From positions 16,567 through 80,566 of the forward strand of contig NZ_NWBQ01000016.1 of assembly GCF_002837135.1 (NCBI RefSeq): a DNA stretch of 64,000 nucleotides. Reading direction: 5' to 3'. The position numbers were made by a program, and so were the translations under genes. The notes below the pieces were generated by a model. The model was not told the origin of the DNA. It ran no database searches and saw nothing but the letters and a program-made list of their open reading frames with translations. This stretch comes from Macromonas bipunctata. Its GTDB lineage: Bacteria > Pseudomonadota > Gammaproteobacteria > Burkholderiales > Burkholderiaceae_C. Below, one piece after another: positions 1 to 9,581 of the stretch (within the stretch, counting starts at the first letter, position 1; every line of letters begins with the position of its first letter).

Positions 1-21
1 TACCAATTCCGCCACCTGGGC
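1..21 (-). tRNA. tRNA-Leu, 5' end only (cut by window edge)
   Basis: Read on the minus strand from position 21, the sequence is GCCCAGGTGGCGGAATTGGT followed by A, the characteristic acceptor-stem and D-arm start of a bacterial tRNA-Leu. The anticodon lies outside the window, so the isoacceptor cannot be named. The gene is divergent from rnr. Confidence 0.85.
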
Positions 22-70
22 TTTCAGATAAGCTGTTATTGTAGCGTCAACTTAACCAAGATTTTGAGCC

Positions 71-2356
71 GTGAAAGAAAAAAACCAGAACAACCTACTT
101 GAATTTGAAGGCGTGGTCTCCGGACACCGCGACGGCCACGGTTTTGTGGTGCGCGACGACGGCGAATCCGACCTGTATTTGCCGCCCAACGAGATGCGCG
201 CCGTGCTGCACAAGGACCGCGTCAAGGCCCGCGTGGTGCGCTACGACCGCAAGGGCCGCCCCGAGGGCCGGGTGACGGAAATCGTGGAACGCTCCAGCGC
301 CCCCATCATCGGGCGCCTGCTGCAGGAAAACGGCCTCTGGCTGGTGGCGCCCGAGGACAAACGCTACGGCCAGGACGTGCTGGTCAACAAGCAGGCGCTG
401 GGCAACGCCCAGCCGGGCCAGGTGGTGGTGGTGGAGCTGACCGAGCCCCCCGCGCTGTACGGCCAGCCGGTGGGCCGCATCAAGGAGGTGCTGGGCGACA
501 TCGACGACCCCGGCATGGAGATCGAAATTGCGGTGCGCAAGTACGGCGTGCCGCACGAGTTCTCAGAAGCGGCGGTGGCCCAGGTGCGCGGCTTGCCCGA
601 CCACGTGCGCACCGCCGACTGGAAGCACCGCGTGGATCTGACCGACGTACCGCTGGTGACCATCGACGGCGAGGACGCGCGCGACTTTGACGACGCGGTG
701 TATTGCGAACCCGCCAAGGTGGGGCGCGGCAAAGGCTGGCGCCTGCTGGTGGCGATTGCCGACGTGAGCCATTATGTGGAAACCGGCTCGGCCATCGACA
801 TCGACGCCTACGACCGCGCCACCAGTGTGTACTTTCCGCGCCGCGTCATTCCCATGCTGCCGGAGAAGCTCTCCAACGGCCTGTGCTCGCTCAACCCGGG
901 CGTGGAGCGCCTGTGCATGGTATGCGACATGCTCATCAACGCCAAAGGCGAGATCCATGCCTACCAGTTCTACCCGGCGGTGATGTTCAGCCACGGGCGC
1001 TTGACATACACCGAGGTGGCGGCGATCCTGCAAAACACCCGTGGCTCCGAGGCCCAGCAGCGCCAGCCGCTGGTGCCGCATTTGTTGAACCTGCACGACG
1101 TGTACCGTGCCTTGCTGGCCGCACGTGAGCAACGCGGTGCGGTGGACTTTGAGACCACCGAGACCCAGATTGTGTGCGACGAGTCGGGCCGGATCGAGAA
1201 GATTGTTCCGCGCACCCGCAACGACGCGCACAAGCTGATCGAGGAAGCCATGCTGGCGGCCAACGTCTGTTCCGCCGAGTTCATTGCCCACGCCAAGCAC
1301 CCGGGCCTGTTCCGGGTACACGAAGGCCCCACGCCGCTCAAGATCGAGATTCTGCGCCAGTACCTCAAGGCGCTGGCGGTGCCGTACACCGTGAGCGACG
1401 AGCCCGCGCCGTCGGAATTCCAGCACATTGCCGCCGCCACCGAAGGCCGCCCCGACGCGCCGCAAATCCACCAGATGCTGTTGCGCTCGATGCAGCAGGC
1501 GATCTACTCGCCGCACAACGCCGGGCACTTTGGCTTGGCGTTCGAGGCCTACACCCACTTCACCAGCCCGATCCGGCGTTACCCGGACTTGCTGGTACAC
1601 CGCGTCATCAAGTGCATCCTGGGCGAGCGCCGCTACCAGTTGCCGGTGCTGCCCACGCCGGGCGAGGCGCACGCCAAGCTGGCCAAGCGCCTGGCCACGC
1701 GCAACGCGCCGCCGTCGCTGGACGAGAAGACCGGCAAGCCCAAGAAGGTGTCGGCCGACCTGCTGGCCTGGCAGGCCGCCGGGCTGCACTGCAGCGCCAA
1801 CGAGCGCCGCGCCGATGAGGCCAGCCGCGATGTCGAATCCTGGCTCAAGTGCAAGTACATGCGCGAGCACCTGGGCGAGGAATTCACCGGCGTGGTCACT
1901 TCCGTCACCAGCTTCGGCCTGTTCGTGACGCTGGACAGCCTCTATGTGGAAGGCCTGATCCACATCACCGAACTGGGCGGCGAGTACTACCGCTTTGACG
2001 AGCCCCGCCAGGAGCTGCGCGGCGAGCGCACCGGCATCCGCTATGCGTTGGGCACCAAGGTCAAGGTGCAGGTGAGCCGGGTCGATCTGGACGGGCGCCG
2101 CATCGATTTCCGCCTGGTGTCGGACGACGACGACCTGCTGAACTACAAGCTGTTGCGCGATGTGGTTCGGCCATCGCCCCGCACCACCCCCGCCCCAGCA
2201 GGCGAGGCCGACAGCCGCCCGGCGCGCAAGACAGCGCGGCCCGCTGCCGCTGCTGGCAAGGCCAAGCCAGCAGCGCCCAAGGCCACTGCCGCCACCAAGC
2301 CGCGCCGCACCGCCACCGGTGCTGCCGCCGCCAAACCTCGCAAGGGCAAGCGTTGA
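71..2356 (+). CDS. rnr: Ribonuclease R
   Basis: This is a 761-residue 3'-5' exoribonuclease of the RNB/RNase II family, which degrades structured RNA and takes part in rRNA and tmRNA quality control. N-terminal cold-shock-like RNA-binding domains precede the RNB catalytic domain, whose metal-binding stretch IDGEDARDFDDAV lies near residue 197. The conserved FTSPIRRYPDLL is near residue 495, and an S1 domain (EFTGVVTSVTSFGLFV) spans about 600-690. The last 60 residues are a low-complexity Ala/Lys/Pro/Arg tail, as in many RNase R proteins. The start is GTG at 71; no better upstream start exists before the tRNA-Leu. Length is close to the usual 750-830 residues. Confidence 0.97.
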   Translation: MKEKNQNNLLEFEGVVSGHRDGHGFVVRDDGESDLYLPPNEMRAVLHKDRVKARVVRYDRKGRPEGRVTEIVERSSAPIIGRLLQENGLWLVAPEDKRYGQDVLVNKQALGNAQPGQVVVVELTEPPALYGQPVGRIKEVLGDIDDPGMEIEIAVRKYGVPHEFSEAAVAQVRGLPDHVRTADWKHRVDLTDVPLVTIDGEDARDFDDAVYCEPAKVGRGKGWRLLVAIADVSHYVETGSAIDIDAYDRATSVYFPRRVIPMLPEKLSNGLCSLNPGVERLCMVCDMLINAKGEIHAYQFYPAVMFSHGRLTYTEVAAILQNTRGSEAQQRQPLVPHLLNLHDVYRALLAAREQRGAVDFETTETQIVCDESGRIEKIVPRTRNDAHKLIEEAMLAANVCSAEFIAHAKHPGLFRVHEGPTPLKIEILRQYLKALAVPYTVSDEPAPSEFQHIAAATEGRPDAPQIHQMLLRSMQQAIYSPHNAGHFGLAFEAYTHFTSPIRRYPDLLVHRVIKCILGERRYQLPVLPTPGEAHAKLAKRLATRNAPPSLDEKTGKPKKVSADLLAWQAAGLHCSANERRADEASRDVESWLKCKYMREHLGEEFTGVVTSVTSFGLFVTLDSLYVEGLIHITELGGEYYRFDEPRQELRGERTGIRYALGTKVKVQVSRVDLDGRRIDFRLVSDDDDLLNYKLLRDVVRPSPRTTPAPAGEADSRPARKTARPAAAAGKAKPAAPKATAATKPRRTATGAAAAKPRKGKR

Positions 2357-2357
2357 G

Positions 2358-2912
2358 ATGTTGATGTCTGTCTTGTTGTTTCTGGTCGATACCGCCTTCT
2401 TCTTTTTTGTGGGGGCGGCGCTGCTGCGCGCTTGGATGAACAGCCAGCGCCTGCGCATGACGCAGCAGCCGGGCCTGTTCGTGATGGCCATGACCGACTG
2501 GCTGGTGACGCCGCTGCGCAAGGCCCTGCCCCGGCGCTGGATGCAAGCCAACACCGACTGGGGCAGTCTGATGGCCGCGCTGCTGCTGGCGCTGCTCTAC
2601 GCCACGGTGTGGTTTGCGCTGGTGGGCGGGTGGGCGCAAAGCCTGAACCCGCTGGCCTGGTTGTTCAGCCTGCCGTGGATTGCGGCCAAGTTCCTGCTGC
2701 GCACCGCGCTGCAGGGCGTGATGCTGCTGGCCATTGCGTACGCGGTGCTGTCGTGGGTGCAGCCGTTTTCGCCGATGCAGGGCACGCTGTCGCGGCTGAT
2801 CGACCCGGTGCTGGGCCCGATACGCCGTGTGGTGCCGCAGATTGGCGGGGTTGACCTGTCGGTGCTGGTGCTGTTTGTGCTGCTGCAGATCGGGCTGATG
2901 CTGCTGGGTTGA
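2358..2912 (+). CDS. YggT family integral membrane protein
   Basis: This 184-residue protein is mostly hydrophobic, with four or more membrane segments arranged as two YggT-type repeats. The second repeat contains SWVQPFSPMQGTLSRLIDPV followed by a hydrophobic C-terminus, typical of the family. The function of YggT proteins is poorly defined; roles in osmotic tolerance and membrane organisation have been suggested. The frame stays open far upstream inside rnr, but the ATG at 2358, directly after the rnr stop, is the natural start and gives the usual family length. It is probably co-transcribed with rnr. Confidence 0.85.
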   Translation: MLMSVLLFLVDTAFFFFVGAALLRAWMNSQRLRMTQQPGLFVMAMTDWLVTPLRKALPRRWMQANTDWGSLMAALLLALLYATVWFALVGGWAQSLNPLAWLFSLPWIAAKFLLRTALQGVMLLAIAYAVLSWVQPFSPMQGTLSRLIDPVLGPIRRVVPQIGGVDLSVLVLFVLLQIGLMLLG

Positions 2913-2942
2913 TTCGTTGGCTCAGCTGGGCTGTGGTGCGGG

Positions 2943-4529
2943 TCACGGTGGCGTGATGGCCGCCGCCAGCGCCCCGGCCCGCAGCGCCTGGCCCACTGGC
3001 CACTGGTCGGCCAGCCGACCGTGCTGGTACACCGCCTGTTGCAGGGCGTGCCACGCCTGCGCTTCTGCGCGTTCTGCGCAGGGCGGTATGTTGTCTTGCG
3101 CGTGCAGCAGGCTCCAGTGTGCGCCCACCATCCCGGCCAGCACATCGCCGGTGCCTGCCGTGCCCAGCAGGGCGTTGCCGCTGGGGTTGATGCGTGCGGT
3201 GTGGCTGGGGGCTGCCAGCACGGTGCCCGAGCCCTTGAGCGCCACCAGGCACTGGTAGCGTTCGGCGAGCGTGCGCGCGGCTTGTAGCCGGTCGCGTTGC
3301 ACCGTGGCGCTGGTGGTATCGAGCAGCCGGGCCGCTTCCAGCGGATGTGGCGTCAAGATGGTGTGCTGGTGCCGCGACCGGCGCTGTTGCAGCATCTGTT
3401 GCCACGCGCCGTGGCGGGCTACCATGTTCAGTGCATCGGCGTCCAGCACCAGGCGCGGGCTGTGCGCCAGCAGCGGCGCCAGCACGTGCTGCACCGCTTC
3501 GCCGCCACCGCAGCCGCACACCGTGGTGGCGTGCTGCACCAGCTCCGACTGGGCCAGTGTGGTGGCATCACGCAGCATCAGTTCCGGGTACAGAACATCC
3601 ACGGTGAGGCTGGACGTGCCTGCCGTGGCACCCAGCAGGCCCACGTACACCCGCCCCGCGCCGCTGTGCAGACTGGCACGCGCGGCCAGCAAGGCGGCCC
3701 CGGTCATGCCTTGGCCGTTGACGGCAACGTCCTGCCCGCCCAGCACCAGCACGTCGCCGTGCAGACCCTTGTGTCCACTGTGCTGCTGCTGGCGCTGAGC
3801 AGCGGTGCGCTGACAGGGCGGGTTCAGCCAGGCGTCCGGTGCGAGGCCGCCGCCTGGGTAGGGGGTTGTGCCCAGGTCGTCCAGCCAGATATCGCCCGCC
3901 GCGTCGCGGCCGCTGGCGCTGAACAGCCCGGGCTTGAGCGTCAGCAGCGACAAGGTGTGACGCGGTCCCTGCGGCAGCGCAGGGCAGTCGTGCGGCCAGT
4001 GCCCGGTGTCGGCGTCCAGGCCGCTGGGCAGATCGACGCACAGCACGGGCGCCTTCGTGCCTTGCAACCGTGCCAGCCAGCGCCCCATCGGATGCTCCGC
4101 CGACAAGGGCCGGGGCTGGCTGCCCACCCCCAGCAAGGCGTCAACCGCCAGGTCAAAGTGGGCGGGCGGGGCGTCGGCAAAGCGCACACCGGCGGCCTGC
4201 GCCGTTTCCCAGGCGAAGCGGGCGTCGGCGGGCAGGCGCTCGGGGTTGCCGTGCCAGGTGATGGTCACTTCAATGCCGTGCGAGGCGTGCAATGCGTGCC
4301 AGGCAGCCGCTGCCAGCAGGCCATCGCCGCCGTTGTTGCCCGGACCGCAGGCGACCCAGATGCGGCGCGCGTGCGGGTACAGCGCGCGGCCCAGCCGGAA
4401 CACCGCTTGTGCGGCGCGCCGCATCAGGGCATGGGGCGCGCTGCGGGCCAGTGCTTGCTGTTCCAGCGCGCGGCTGCGTTCCACGCCATACAGGGGCCAG
4501 GCGGTGGCGGAGGAAAGGATGCGGTGCAT
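2943..4529 (-). CDS. nnr: Bifunctional NAD(P)H-hydrate epimerase / ADP-dependent NAD(P)H-hydrate dehydratase
   Basis: This 528-residue protein repairs hydrated NAD(P)H. The N-terminal YjeF epimerase domain carries [10 protein letters not shown] at residues 61-70. The C-terminal ribokinase-like dehydratase domain carries [20 protein letters not shown] near residue 450. The two domains sit in the standard order. The frame is open for 46 codons upstream of the chosen ATG at 4529, but MHRILSS followed by a conserved-looking N-terminus supports this start. The gene is divergent from rpsB and ends close to the convergent YggT gene. Confidence 0.93.
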   Translation of the reverse strand: MHRILSSATAWPLYGVERSRALEQQALARSAPHALMRRAAQAVFRLGRALYPHARRIWVACGPGNNGGDGLLAAAAWHALHASHGIEVTITWHGNPERLPADARFAWETAQAAGVRFADAPPAHFDLAVDALLGVGSQPRPLSAEHPMGRWLARLQGTKAPVLCVDLPSGLDADTGHWPHDCPALPQGPRHTLSLLTLKPGLFSASGRDAAGDIWLDDLGTTPYPGGGLAPDAWLNPPCQRTAAQRQQQHSGHKGLHGDVLVLGGQDVAVNGQGMTGAALLAARASLHSGAGRVYVGLLGATAGTSSLTVDVLYPELMLRDATTLAQSELVQHATTVCGCGGGEAVQHVLAPLLAHSPRLVLDADALNMVARHGAWQQMLQQRRSRHQHTILTPHPLEAARLLDTTSATVQRDRLQAARTLAERYQCLVALKGSGTVLAAPSHTARINPSGNALLGTAGTGDVLAGMVGAHWSLLHAQDNIPPCAERAEAQAWHALQQAVYQHGRLADQWPVGQALRAGALAAAITPP

Positions 4530-4645
4530 GGTGTTTGGCCCTGGCGAGGGTGGTACAATCAAAGAGTTTTGCAAATTATCGGCCTGCATCGATGGCAAAA
4601 CGCCATTCATCCGCAAACAAACCCCACACAGGTGTTGGTCGTGTG

Positions 4646-4660
4646 TGCACATATTGTGCA
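4646..4660. promoter_or_regulatory. Inverted repeat in the rpsB leader
   Basis: TGCACA-N3-TGTGCA is a perfect 6-bp inverted repeat about 45 bases before rpsB. A TACAAT hexamer at 4554-4559 could be the -10 of the rpsB promoter, although no good -35 is visible. rpsB leaders are commonly autoregulated by S2, so a role as an RNA hairpin is possible. This is an inference from position only. Confidence 0.35.
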
Positions 4661-4706
4661 GCGCCAATCAGGGTTTGCTTTAAGTCCTAACCTCTGGAAA
4701 AAAATC

Positions 4707-5462
4707 ATGTCCATTTCTATGCGCGAAATGCTGGAAGCCGGTGTCCACTTCGGTCACCAAACCCGCTTCTGGAACCCCAAGATGGCCCCGTACATCTTCG
4801 GTCACCGCAACAAGATCCACATCGTCAACCTCGAAAAGACGCTGCCGATGTTCGAGGAAGCCGCCAAGTTCGTGCGCCAGCTGACCTCCAACGGCGGTAC
4901 CGTGCTGATGGTGGGCACCAAGCGCCAGTCGCGCGAGATCGTGGCCCAAGAAGCCGCCCGCGCTGGCGTGCCCTGCGTCGAGCAACGCTGGCTCGGCGGC
5001 ATGCTGACCAACTTCAAGACCGTCAAGACCTCCATCAAGCGCCTGAAGGACATGCAAGCCCAGAAGGAAGCTGGCCTGGACAGCATGTCCAAGAAAGAAC
5101 AGCTGACCTTCAGCCGCCAGATGGAAAAGCTGGAAAAAGACATCGGTGGCATCCAGGATATGGCCGCCCTGCCGGACGCCATCTTCGTGATCGACGTCGG
5201 CTACCACAAGATTGCCATCGCCGAAGCCAAGAAGCTGGGCATTCCGCTGATCGGCGTGGTCGACACCAACCACTCGCCCGAAGGCATTGACTACGTGATC
5301 CCGGGCAACGACGACTCCGCCAAGGCCGTGGCCCTGTACGCCCGTGGCATCGCCGATGCCATCATCGAAGGCCGCAACAGCGCCACCAACGACGTGGTCA
5401 AGGCCGTGCAAGCCGCCGCCGCTGGCGACGAGTTTGTCGAAGTCGAGAACACCGCCGCCTAA
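4707..5462 (+). CDS. rpsB: 30S ribosomal protein S2
   Basis: This 251-residue protein starts [20 protein letters not shown], the classic S2 N-terminus, and contains [17 protein letters not shown] and [17 protein letters not shown]. It is part of the small-subunit head/body junction and needs S1 for function. The ATG at 4707 has a purine-rich GGAAAAA upstream. It heads the rpsB-tsf-pyrH-frr block and is followed by an intrinsic-terminator-like hairpin that probably limits readthrough into tsf. Confidence 0.98.
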   Translation: MSISMREMLEAGVHFGHQTRFWNPKMAPYIFGHRNKIHIVNLEKTLPMFEEAAKFVRQLTSNGGTVLMVGTKRQSREIVAQEAARAGVPCVEQRWLGGMLTNFKTVKTSIKRLKDMQAQKEAGLDSMSKKEQLTFSRQMEKLEKDIGGIQDMAALPDAIFVIDVGYHKIAIAEAKKLGIPLIGVVDTNHSPEGIDYVIPGNDDSAKAVALYARGIADAIIEGRNSATNDVVKAVQAAAAGDEFVEVENTAA

Positions 5463-5482
5463 GCGGTAGCGCCGAGGCAAGA

Positions 5483-5505
5483 AGGGGCTGACAGGCCCCT
5501 TTTTT
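5483..5505 (+). terminator. Intrinsic terminator/attenuator between rpsB and tsf
   Basis: AGGGGC-N6-GCCCCT is followed directly by a run of T, 20 bases after the rpsB stop. In E. coli the rpsB-tsf junction also has a partial terminator that sets the S2:EF-Ts ratio; the same role is inferred here. Confidence 0.8.
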
Positions 5506-5568
5506 GTCACCCGGTTTTCACCCCATCCCCCCATTATTCAGAGTCAGACGACTCAAACGGAGAAAAAA

Positions 5569-6465
5569 ATGGCTGCAATTACCGCGAAAATGGTTGCCGA
5601 TCTGCGCGCCAAGACCGACGCCCCGATGATGGAATGCAAGAAGGCCCTGACCGAAGCCGACGGCAATATGGACAAGGCCGAAGAAATCCTGCGCGTCAAG
5701 CTCGGCAGCAAGGCCGGCAAGGCCGCCAGCCGCGTGACCGCCGAAGGTGTGGTCGCCAGCTTTGTGGACGGCACCACCGGCGCGCTGGTCGAAGTCAACT
5801 GCGAGACCGACTTCGTGTCCAAGAACGAGCTGTTCCTGGCCTTCTGCAACCACGTGGCCCAGCTGGTGGCCCAGCACAACCCGGCCGACGTGGCCGCGCT
5901 GTCCGAGCTGCCGCTGGCCATGGAAGGCTTTGGCCCGACCGTGGAAGAAGTGCGCAAGGGTCTGATTGGCAAGATTGGCGAGAACATGAGCATCCGCCGC
6001 TTTAAGCGTTACAGCGAGGGTGGCCATCTGGCCGTATACCTGCACGGTGTGCGCATTGGCGTGGTGGTGGAGTTTGATGGCGACCTGACCGCCGCCAAGG
6101 ACACCGCTATGCACATCGCTGCCATGAAGCCGGTGGCCCTGTCCAGTGCCGATGTGCCCGCCGATCTGGTGGCCAAAGAGCGCGTGGTGGCCGAAGCCAA
6201 GGCTGCCGAGTCTGGCAAGCCGGCTGAAATCGCCACCAAAATGATCGAAGGTGCGGTGCAAAAGTACCTGAAGGAAGTCTCGCTGCTGGATCAAGTGTTT
6301 GTGAAGGCCGCCGACGGCAAACAAACCGTGGGCGCTTACCTGAAGTCGACCAACACCAACGTCAAGGGTTTCACCATGTTTATCGTGGGCGAAGGCATTG
6401 AGAAGAAGGTGGACGATTTTGCCGCTGAAGTGGCTGCCCAAGTGGCCGCTGCCCAAACCGCCTAA
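5569..6465 (+). CDS. tsf: Elongation factor Ts
   Basis: This 298-residue guanine-nucleotide exchange factor acts on EF-Tu. The N-terminal module [19 protein letters not shown] and the core [10 protein letters not shown] are family signatures, and the length matches betaproteobacterial EF-Ts (about 290-300 residues). The ATG at 5569 follows GGAGAAAAAA. It is co-directional with rpsB and pyrH. Confidence 0.98.
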   Translation: MAAITAKMVADLRAKTDAPMMECKKALTEADGNMDKAEEILRVKLGSKAGKAASRVTAEGVVASFVDGTTGALVEVNCETDFVSKNELFLAFCNHVAQLVAQHNPADVAALSELPLAMEGFGPTVEEVRKGLIGKIGENMSIRRFKRYSEGGHLAVYLHGVRIGVVVEFDGDLTAAKDTAMHIAAMKPVALSSADVPADLVAKERVVAEAKAAESGKPAEIATKMIEGAVQKYLKEVSLLDQVFVKAADGKQTVGAYLKSTNTNVKGFTMFIVGEGIEKKVDDFAAEVAAQVAAAQTA

Positions 6466-6476
6466 CCGTTGTGGTT

Positions 6477-6540
6477 CAGAGCCGGACGGCTCTGAGTCGG
6501 TATTTTGCTACGGCCGGCCCCGCAAAGGGTCGGCCGTAGC
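6477..6540 (+). other. Two hairpins in the tsf-pyrH gap
   Basis: CAGAGCC-GGAC-GGCTCTG (6477-6494) is a 7-bp stem with a tetraloop. GCTACGGCCG / CGGCCGTAGC (6507-6516 with 6531-6540) is a 10-bp stem with a 14-base loop. Neither is followed by a good T tract, so they may be mRNA processing or stability elements rather than terminators. Confidence 0.55.
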
Positions 6541-6574
6541 CACACTCAAGCCTTAAAATCTTCCCACTCACTTT

Positions 6575-7297
6575 ATGGATGTTCCTATGCCTGTTTACAA
6601 GCGTATTCTTCTCAAACTGTCGGGCGAAGCCCTCATGGGCGACGATGCTTTTGGCATCAACCGCGCCACCATTGTTCGCATGGTTGATGAAGTGGCGGAA
6701 GTGACGCGTTTGGGCGTGGAAGTGGCGGTGGTGATTGGTGGCGGTAACATTTTCCGTGGCGTGGCGGGTGGATCGGTCGGTATGGACCGCGCTACCGCCG
6801 ACTACATGGGCATGTTGGCCACCGTGATGAACGCGTTGGCTTTGGGCGATGCGATGGAGAAAGCCGGGATCAAGGCCCGTGTGATGTCGGCCATTGCCAT
6901 CGACCAAGTGGTGGAGCCGTATGTGCGCCCCAAGGCGCTGCAGTACCTGGAAGAAGGCAAGGTGGTGGTGTTTGCCGCCGGTACCGGCAACCCGTTCTTC
7001 ACCACCGACACCGCCGCTGCGCTGCGCGGGGCCGAGATCGGCGCCGAGATGGTGCTCAAGGCCACCAAGGTCGATGGCGTCTACACCGCCGACCCCAAGA
7101 AAGACCCCAGCGCCACGCGCTACAACACCATCACCTTTGACGAGGCCATGGCGCGCCAGCTGGAGGTGATGGACGCCACCGCATTCGCCCTGTGCCGCGA
7201 CCAGAACCTGCCGATCAAGGTGTTCAGCATCTTCAAGTCCGGTGCCCTGCGCCGTGTTGTGCTGGGCGAGGACGAGGGCACGCTGGTGCACCTCTGA
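6575..7297 (+). CDS. pyrH: UMP kinase
   Basis: This 240-residue protein phosphorylates UMP to UDP. It has the amino-acid-kinase fold: [15 protein letters not shown] at the N-terminus, a GGGNIFRG glycine loop, [17 protein letters not shown], and [17 protein letters not shown]. The start could be ATG 6575 (MDVPMPVYK) or ATG 6587 (MPVYK); neither has a strong ribosome binding site, so the N-terminus is uncertain by four residues. It sits in the conserved rpsB-tsf-pyrH-frr order. Confidence 0.97.
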   Translation: MDVPMPVYKRILLKLSGEALMGDDAFGINRATIVRMVDEVAEVTRLGVEVAVVIGGGNIFRGVAGGSVGMDRATADYMGMLATVMNALALGDAMEKAGIKARVMSAIAIDQVVEPYVRPKALQYLEEGKVVVFAAGTGNPFFTTDTAAALRGAEIGAEMVLKATKVDGVYTADPKKDPSATRYNTITFDEAMARQLEVMDATAFALCRDQNLPIKVFSIFKSGALRRVVLGEDEGTLVHL

Positions 7298-7352
7298 GGC
7301 TTGTGGGCCCCGCCACCTTCTGATCGTATCTCTGAACCCCAAGGAAACCGTC

Positions 7353-7913
7353 ATGGAATTTGCCGATATCAAAAAGAACGCCGAGCAAAAGATGCAGCAG
7401 TCGCTCGAGGCGCTGAAGAACGCGCTGGGCCGCGTGCGCACCGGGCGCGCCAACCCGGCCCTGCTGGACGTGGTGCATGTGGACTACTACGGCTCCATGG
7501 TGCCGCTGTCGCAGGTGGCCAACCTGTCGCTGCTGGACGCGCGCACCATTGGCGTGTCGCCGTGGGAAAAGGGTCTGGGTGCCAAGATCGAGAAGGCCAT
7601 CCGCGAGTCCGACCTGGGCCTGAACCCGGCCAGCCAGGGCGACCTGATCCGCGTGCCGATTCCTGCCATGACCGAAGAGCGCCGCAAGGAGCTGACCAAG
7701 GTGGTGCGCGGCGAGGGCGAGAACGCCAAGATTGCGGTGCGCAACCTGCGCCGCGACGCCAACGAGCACGCCAAGAAGCTGCTCAAGGACAAGCTGATCT
7801 CGGAGGACGACGACCGCCGCTCGCAGGATGAGGTGCAAAAGCTCACCGACCGCATGATTGCCGAGATCGACAAGCTGATCGCGGCCAAAGAGCAGGATCT
7901 GATGGTGATCTGA
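7353..7913 (+). CDS. frr: Ribosome recycling factor
   Basis: This 186-residue protein matches the usual 185. With EF-G it splits post-termination ribosomes. Signatures include [15 protein letters not shown] in the first third, [20 protein letters not shown], and [12 protein letters not shown]. The ATG at 7353 has AAGGAAA upstream. The frame opens earlier, inside pyrH, but the conserved N-terminus begins at this ATG. Confidence 0.97.
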   Translation: MEFADIKKNAEQKMQQSLEALKNALGRVRTGRANPALLDVVHVDYYGSMVPLSQVANLSLLDARTIGVSPWEKGLGAKIEKAIRESDLGLNPASQGDLIRVPIPAMTEERRKELTKVVRGEGENAKIAVRNLRRDANEHAKKLLKDKLISEDDDRRSQDEVQKLTDRMIAEIDKLIAAKEQDLMVI

Positions 7914-7985
7914 GCCCAGGACGGCAGGGGTGGCGTGGGTGTCGCTTCTGCCGTCGGTGTTGTTACGTATTTTTCAGGGGTTGAT

Positions 7986-8696
7986 TTGCCGCAAGTGACC
8001 GACGACTTTTCTGTTCCACACCACGTCGCCATTGTGATGGATGGTAATGGTCGTTGGGCCAAGCGGCGTTTTCTGCCCCGTCTGGTGGGGCACCGCCAGG
8101 GCGTGGAAGTGCTGCGCCAGGTGGTGCGCTGGGCACAGGATCGCGGTGTGCGGGTGCTGACGGTGTTCGCGTTTTCGTCCGAGAACTGGCGTCGTCCTCC
8201 CGACGAGGTGTCGGGTCTGATGGCGCTGGTGGTCAAGGCGCTGGGCCGCTATGTGCCTGAGATGCGCGACCACGGCGTGCGCATCCACTTTCCGGGGCAG
8301 CGCGCGACGCTAGCGCCTGAGGTGCAGCAGGCCCTGCACCTGGCCGAGGCCGACACCGCCCACAACGACCGCCTGGTGCTCAACATCTGCTTCAACTACG
8401 GCGGGCGCTGGGACGTGGTGCAAGCCGCGCAGGCACTGGTGGCGCGTGGCGAGCCCATCACCGAGGAAGGCTTGGCCCGGGCGCTGGCGCTGGCGCACGT
8501 GCCGGATCCGGATTTGCTGATCCGCACCGGTGGCGAGCAGCGCCTGAGCAACTTTCTGCTGTGGCAGGCGGCCTACGCCGAGCTGTTTTTCTCGGACAAG
8601 TGGTGGCCCGAATTTGATGCGGCCGAATTCGACCGCGCCCTGCTGGCCTACGCCCAGCGCGAACGCCGTTTCGGGCGCATTTCGGAACAGCTGTGA
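7986..8696 (+). CDS. uppS: Undecaprenyl diphosphate synthase
   Basis: This cis-prenyltransferase makes undecaprenyl diphosphate, the lipid carrier for peptidoglycan and O-antigen. HHVAIVMDGNGRWAKRR carries the catalytic Asp and the family signature, and DPDLLIRTGGEQRLSNFLLW is the C-terminal signature. No ATG fits the start. TTG 7986 has CAGGGG at 7975-7980 and gives 236 residues; GTG 7935 also has an AGGGG upstream and gives 253. The shorter form begins closer to the conserved block and is preferred. It lies between frr and cdsA. Confidence 0.95.
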   Translation: MPQVTDDFSVPHHVAIVMDGNGRWAKRRFLPRLVGHRQGVEVLRQVVRWAQDRGVRVLTVFAFSSENWRRPPDEVSGLMALVVKALGRYVPEMRDHGVRIHFPGQRATLAPEVQQALHLAEADTAHNDRLVLNICFNYGGRWDVVQAAQALVARGEPITEEGLARALALAHVPDPDLLIRTGGEQRLSNFLLWQAAYAELFFSDKWWPEFDAAEFDRALLAYAQRERRFGRISEQL

Positions 8697-8730
8697 TGCG
8701 GCCTCCACAGCCACAACCCAGGGTGCGCCC

Positions 8731-9564
8731 ATGTTGAAGCAACGCGTGATCACCGCCGTCGGTTTGCTGGCGGTGTTTGTGCCCGCTCTGTTTTACCCCG
8801 ATCCGGCGCCTTTTGGCGTGTTGACCTTGTGCCTGATGGCGGCCTCGGGCTGGGAGTGGGCGCGCCTCAATGGCTGCAGCACGCCCGTCGCACTGGCCTG
8901 GGGCGGGGCGTTGGGCGCTGCGCTGGCGGTCGCCTGGGGCTGGTGGGGTCTGTCGGTGCCAGTGCCGCAGGTGTGGCAGCTGGCTGCGGTGGTCTGGGTG
9001 ATGGTGACGGCGCGGCTGCTGCGCCGTGGCGTGCCTGGTTGGCCTTCGGTGCCGCGCGGGGTGCGCCTGGGGGGGGGGCTTCTGTCGATTGGCCTGGCCT
9101 GGTGGGCGATGGCGCAGGCGATGGCACAGGGCGTGCTGCTGCTGCTGTCGATGCTGTGCCTGGTCTGGATGGCCGACAGCGCGGCCTACTTTGGCGGCAA
9201 GGCTTTCGGGCGCCGCAAGTTGGCCCCGACTATCAGCCCGGGCAAGAGCTGGGCCGGGGTCTACAGCGGCATGGCGGGGGTGCTGCTGCTGGGTGGCGCG
9301 TGGGCGTGGGCCGAGGCGCGCTGGGGCGTGCCGGGGGCGAGTTTGTTTGGCCGCCTGTGGGCGCAAGGCCCGTGGGTGTTTGTGGCCGGCTTGCTGGGCC
9401 TGACCGCCATGGGCGTTGCGGGGGACTTGCTGGAATCGCTGGTCAAGCGCAGCGCAGGCGTCAAGGATTCGAGCGCCCTGTTGCCAGGGCATGGCGGCGT
9501 TTTGGACCGGGTGGACGCCCTGTTGCCGGTGTTGCCGCTGGCCATGTGGCTCATCACACCCTGA
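8731..9564 (+). CDS. cdsA: Phosphatidate cytidylyltransferase
   Basis: This 277-residue polytopic membrane protein makes CDP-diacylglycerol from CTP and phosphatidate. The C-terminal CDS signature is complete: [46 protein letters not shown], and [17 protein letters not shown]. Several hydrophobic segments fill the first 180 residues. The ATG at 8731 begins MLKQRVITA, typical of the family. It is followed by dxr with a 17-base gap. Confidence 0.96.
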   Translation: MLKQRVITAVGLLAVFVPALFYPDPAPFGVLTLCLMAASGWEWARLNGCSTPVALAWGGALGAALAVAWGWWGLSVPVPQVWQLAAVVWVMVTARLLRRGVPGWPSVPRGVRLGGGLLSIGLAWWAMAQAMAQGVLLLLSMLCLVWMADSAAYFGGKAFGRRKLAPTISPGKSWAGVYSGMAGVLLLGGAWAWAEARWGVPGASLFGRLWAQGPWVFVAGLLGLTAMGVAGDLLESLVKRSAGVKDSSALLPGHGGVLDRVDALLPVLPLAMWLITP

Positions 9565-9581
9565 ACACGGAATTGGAATTG

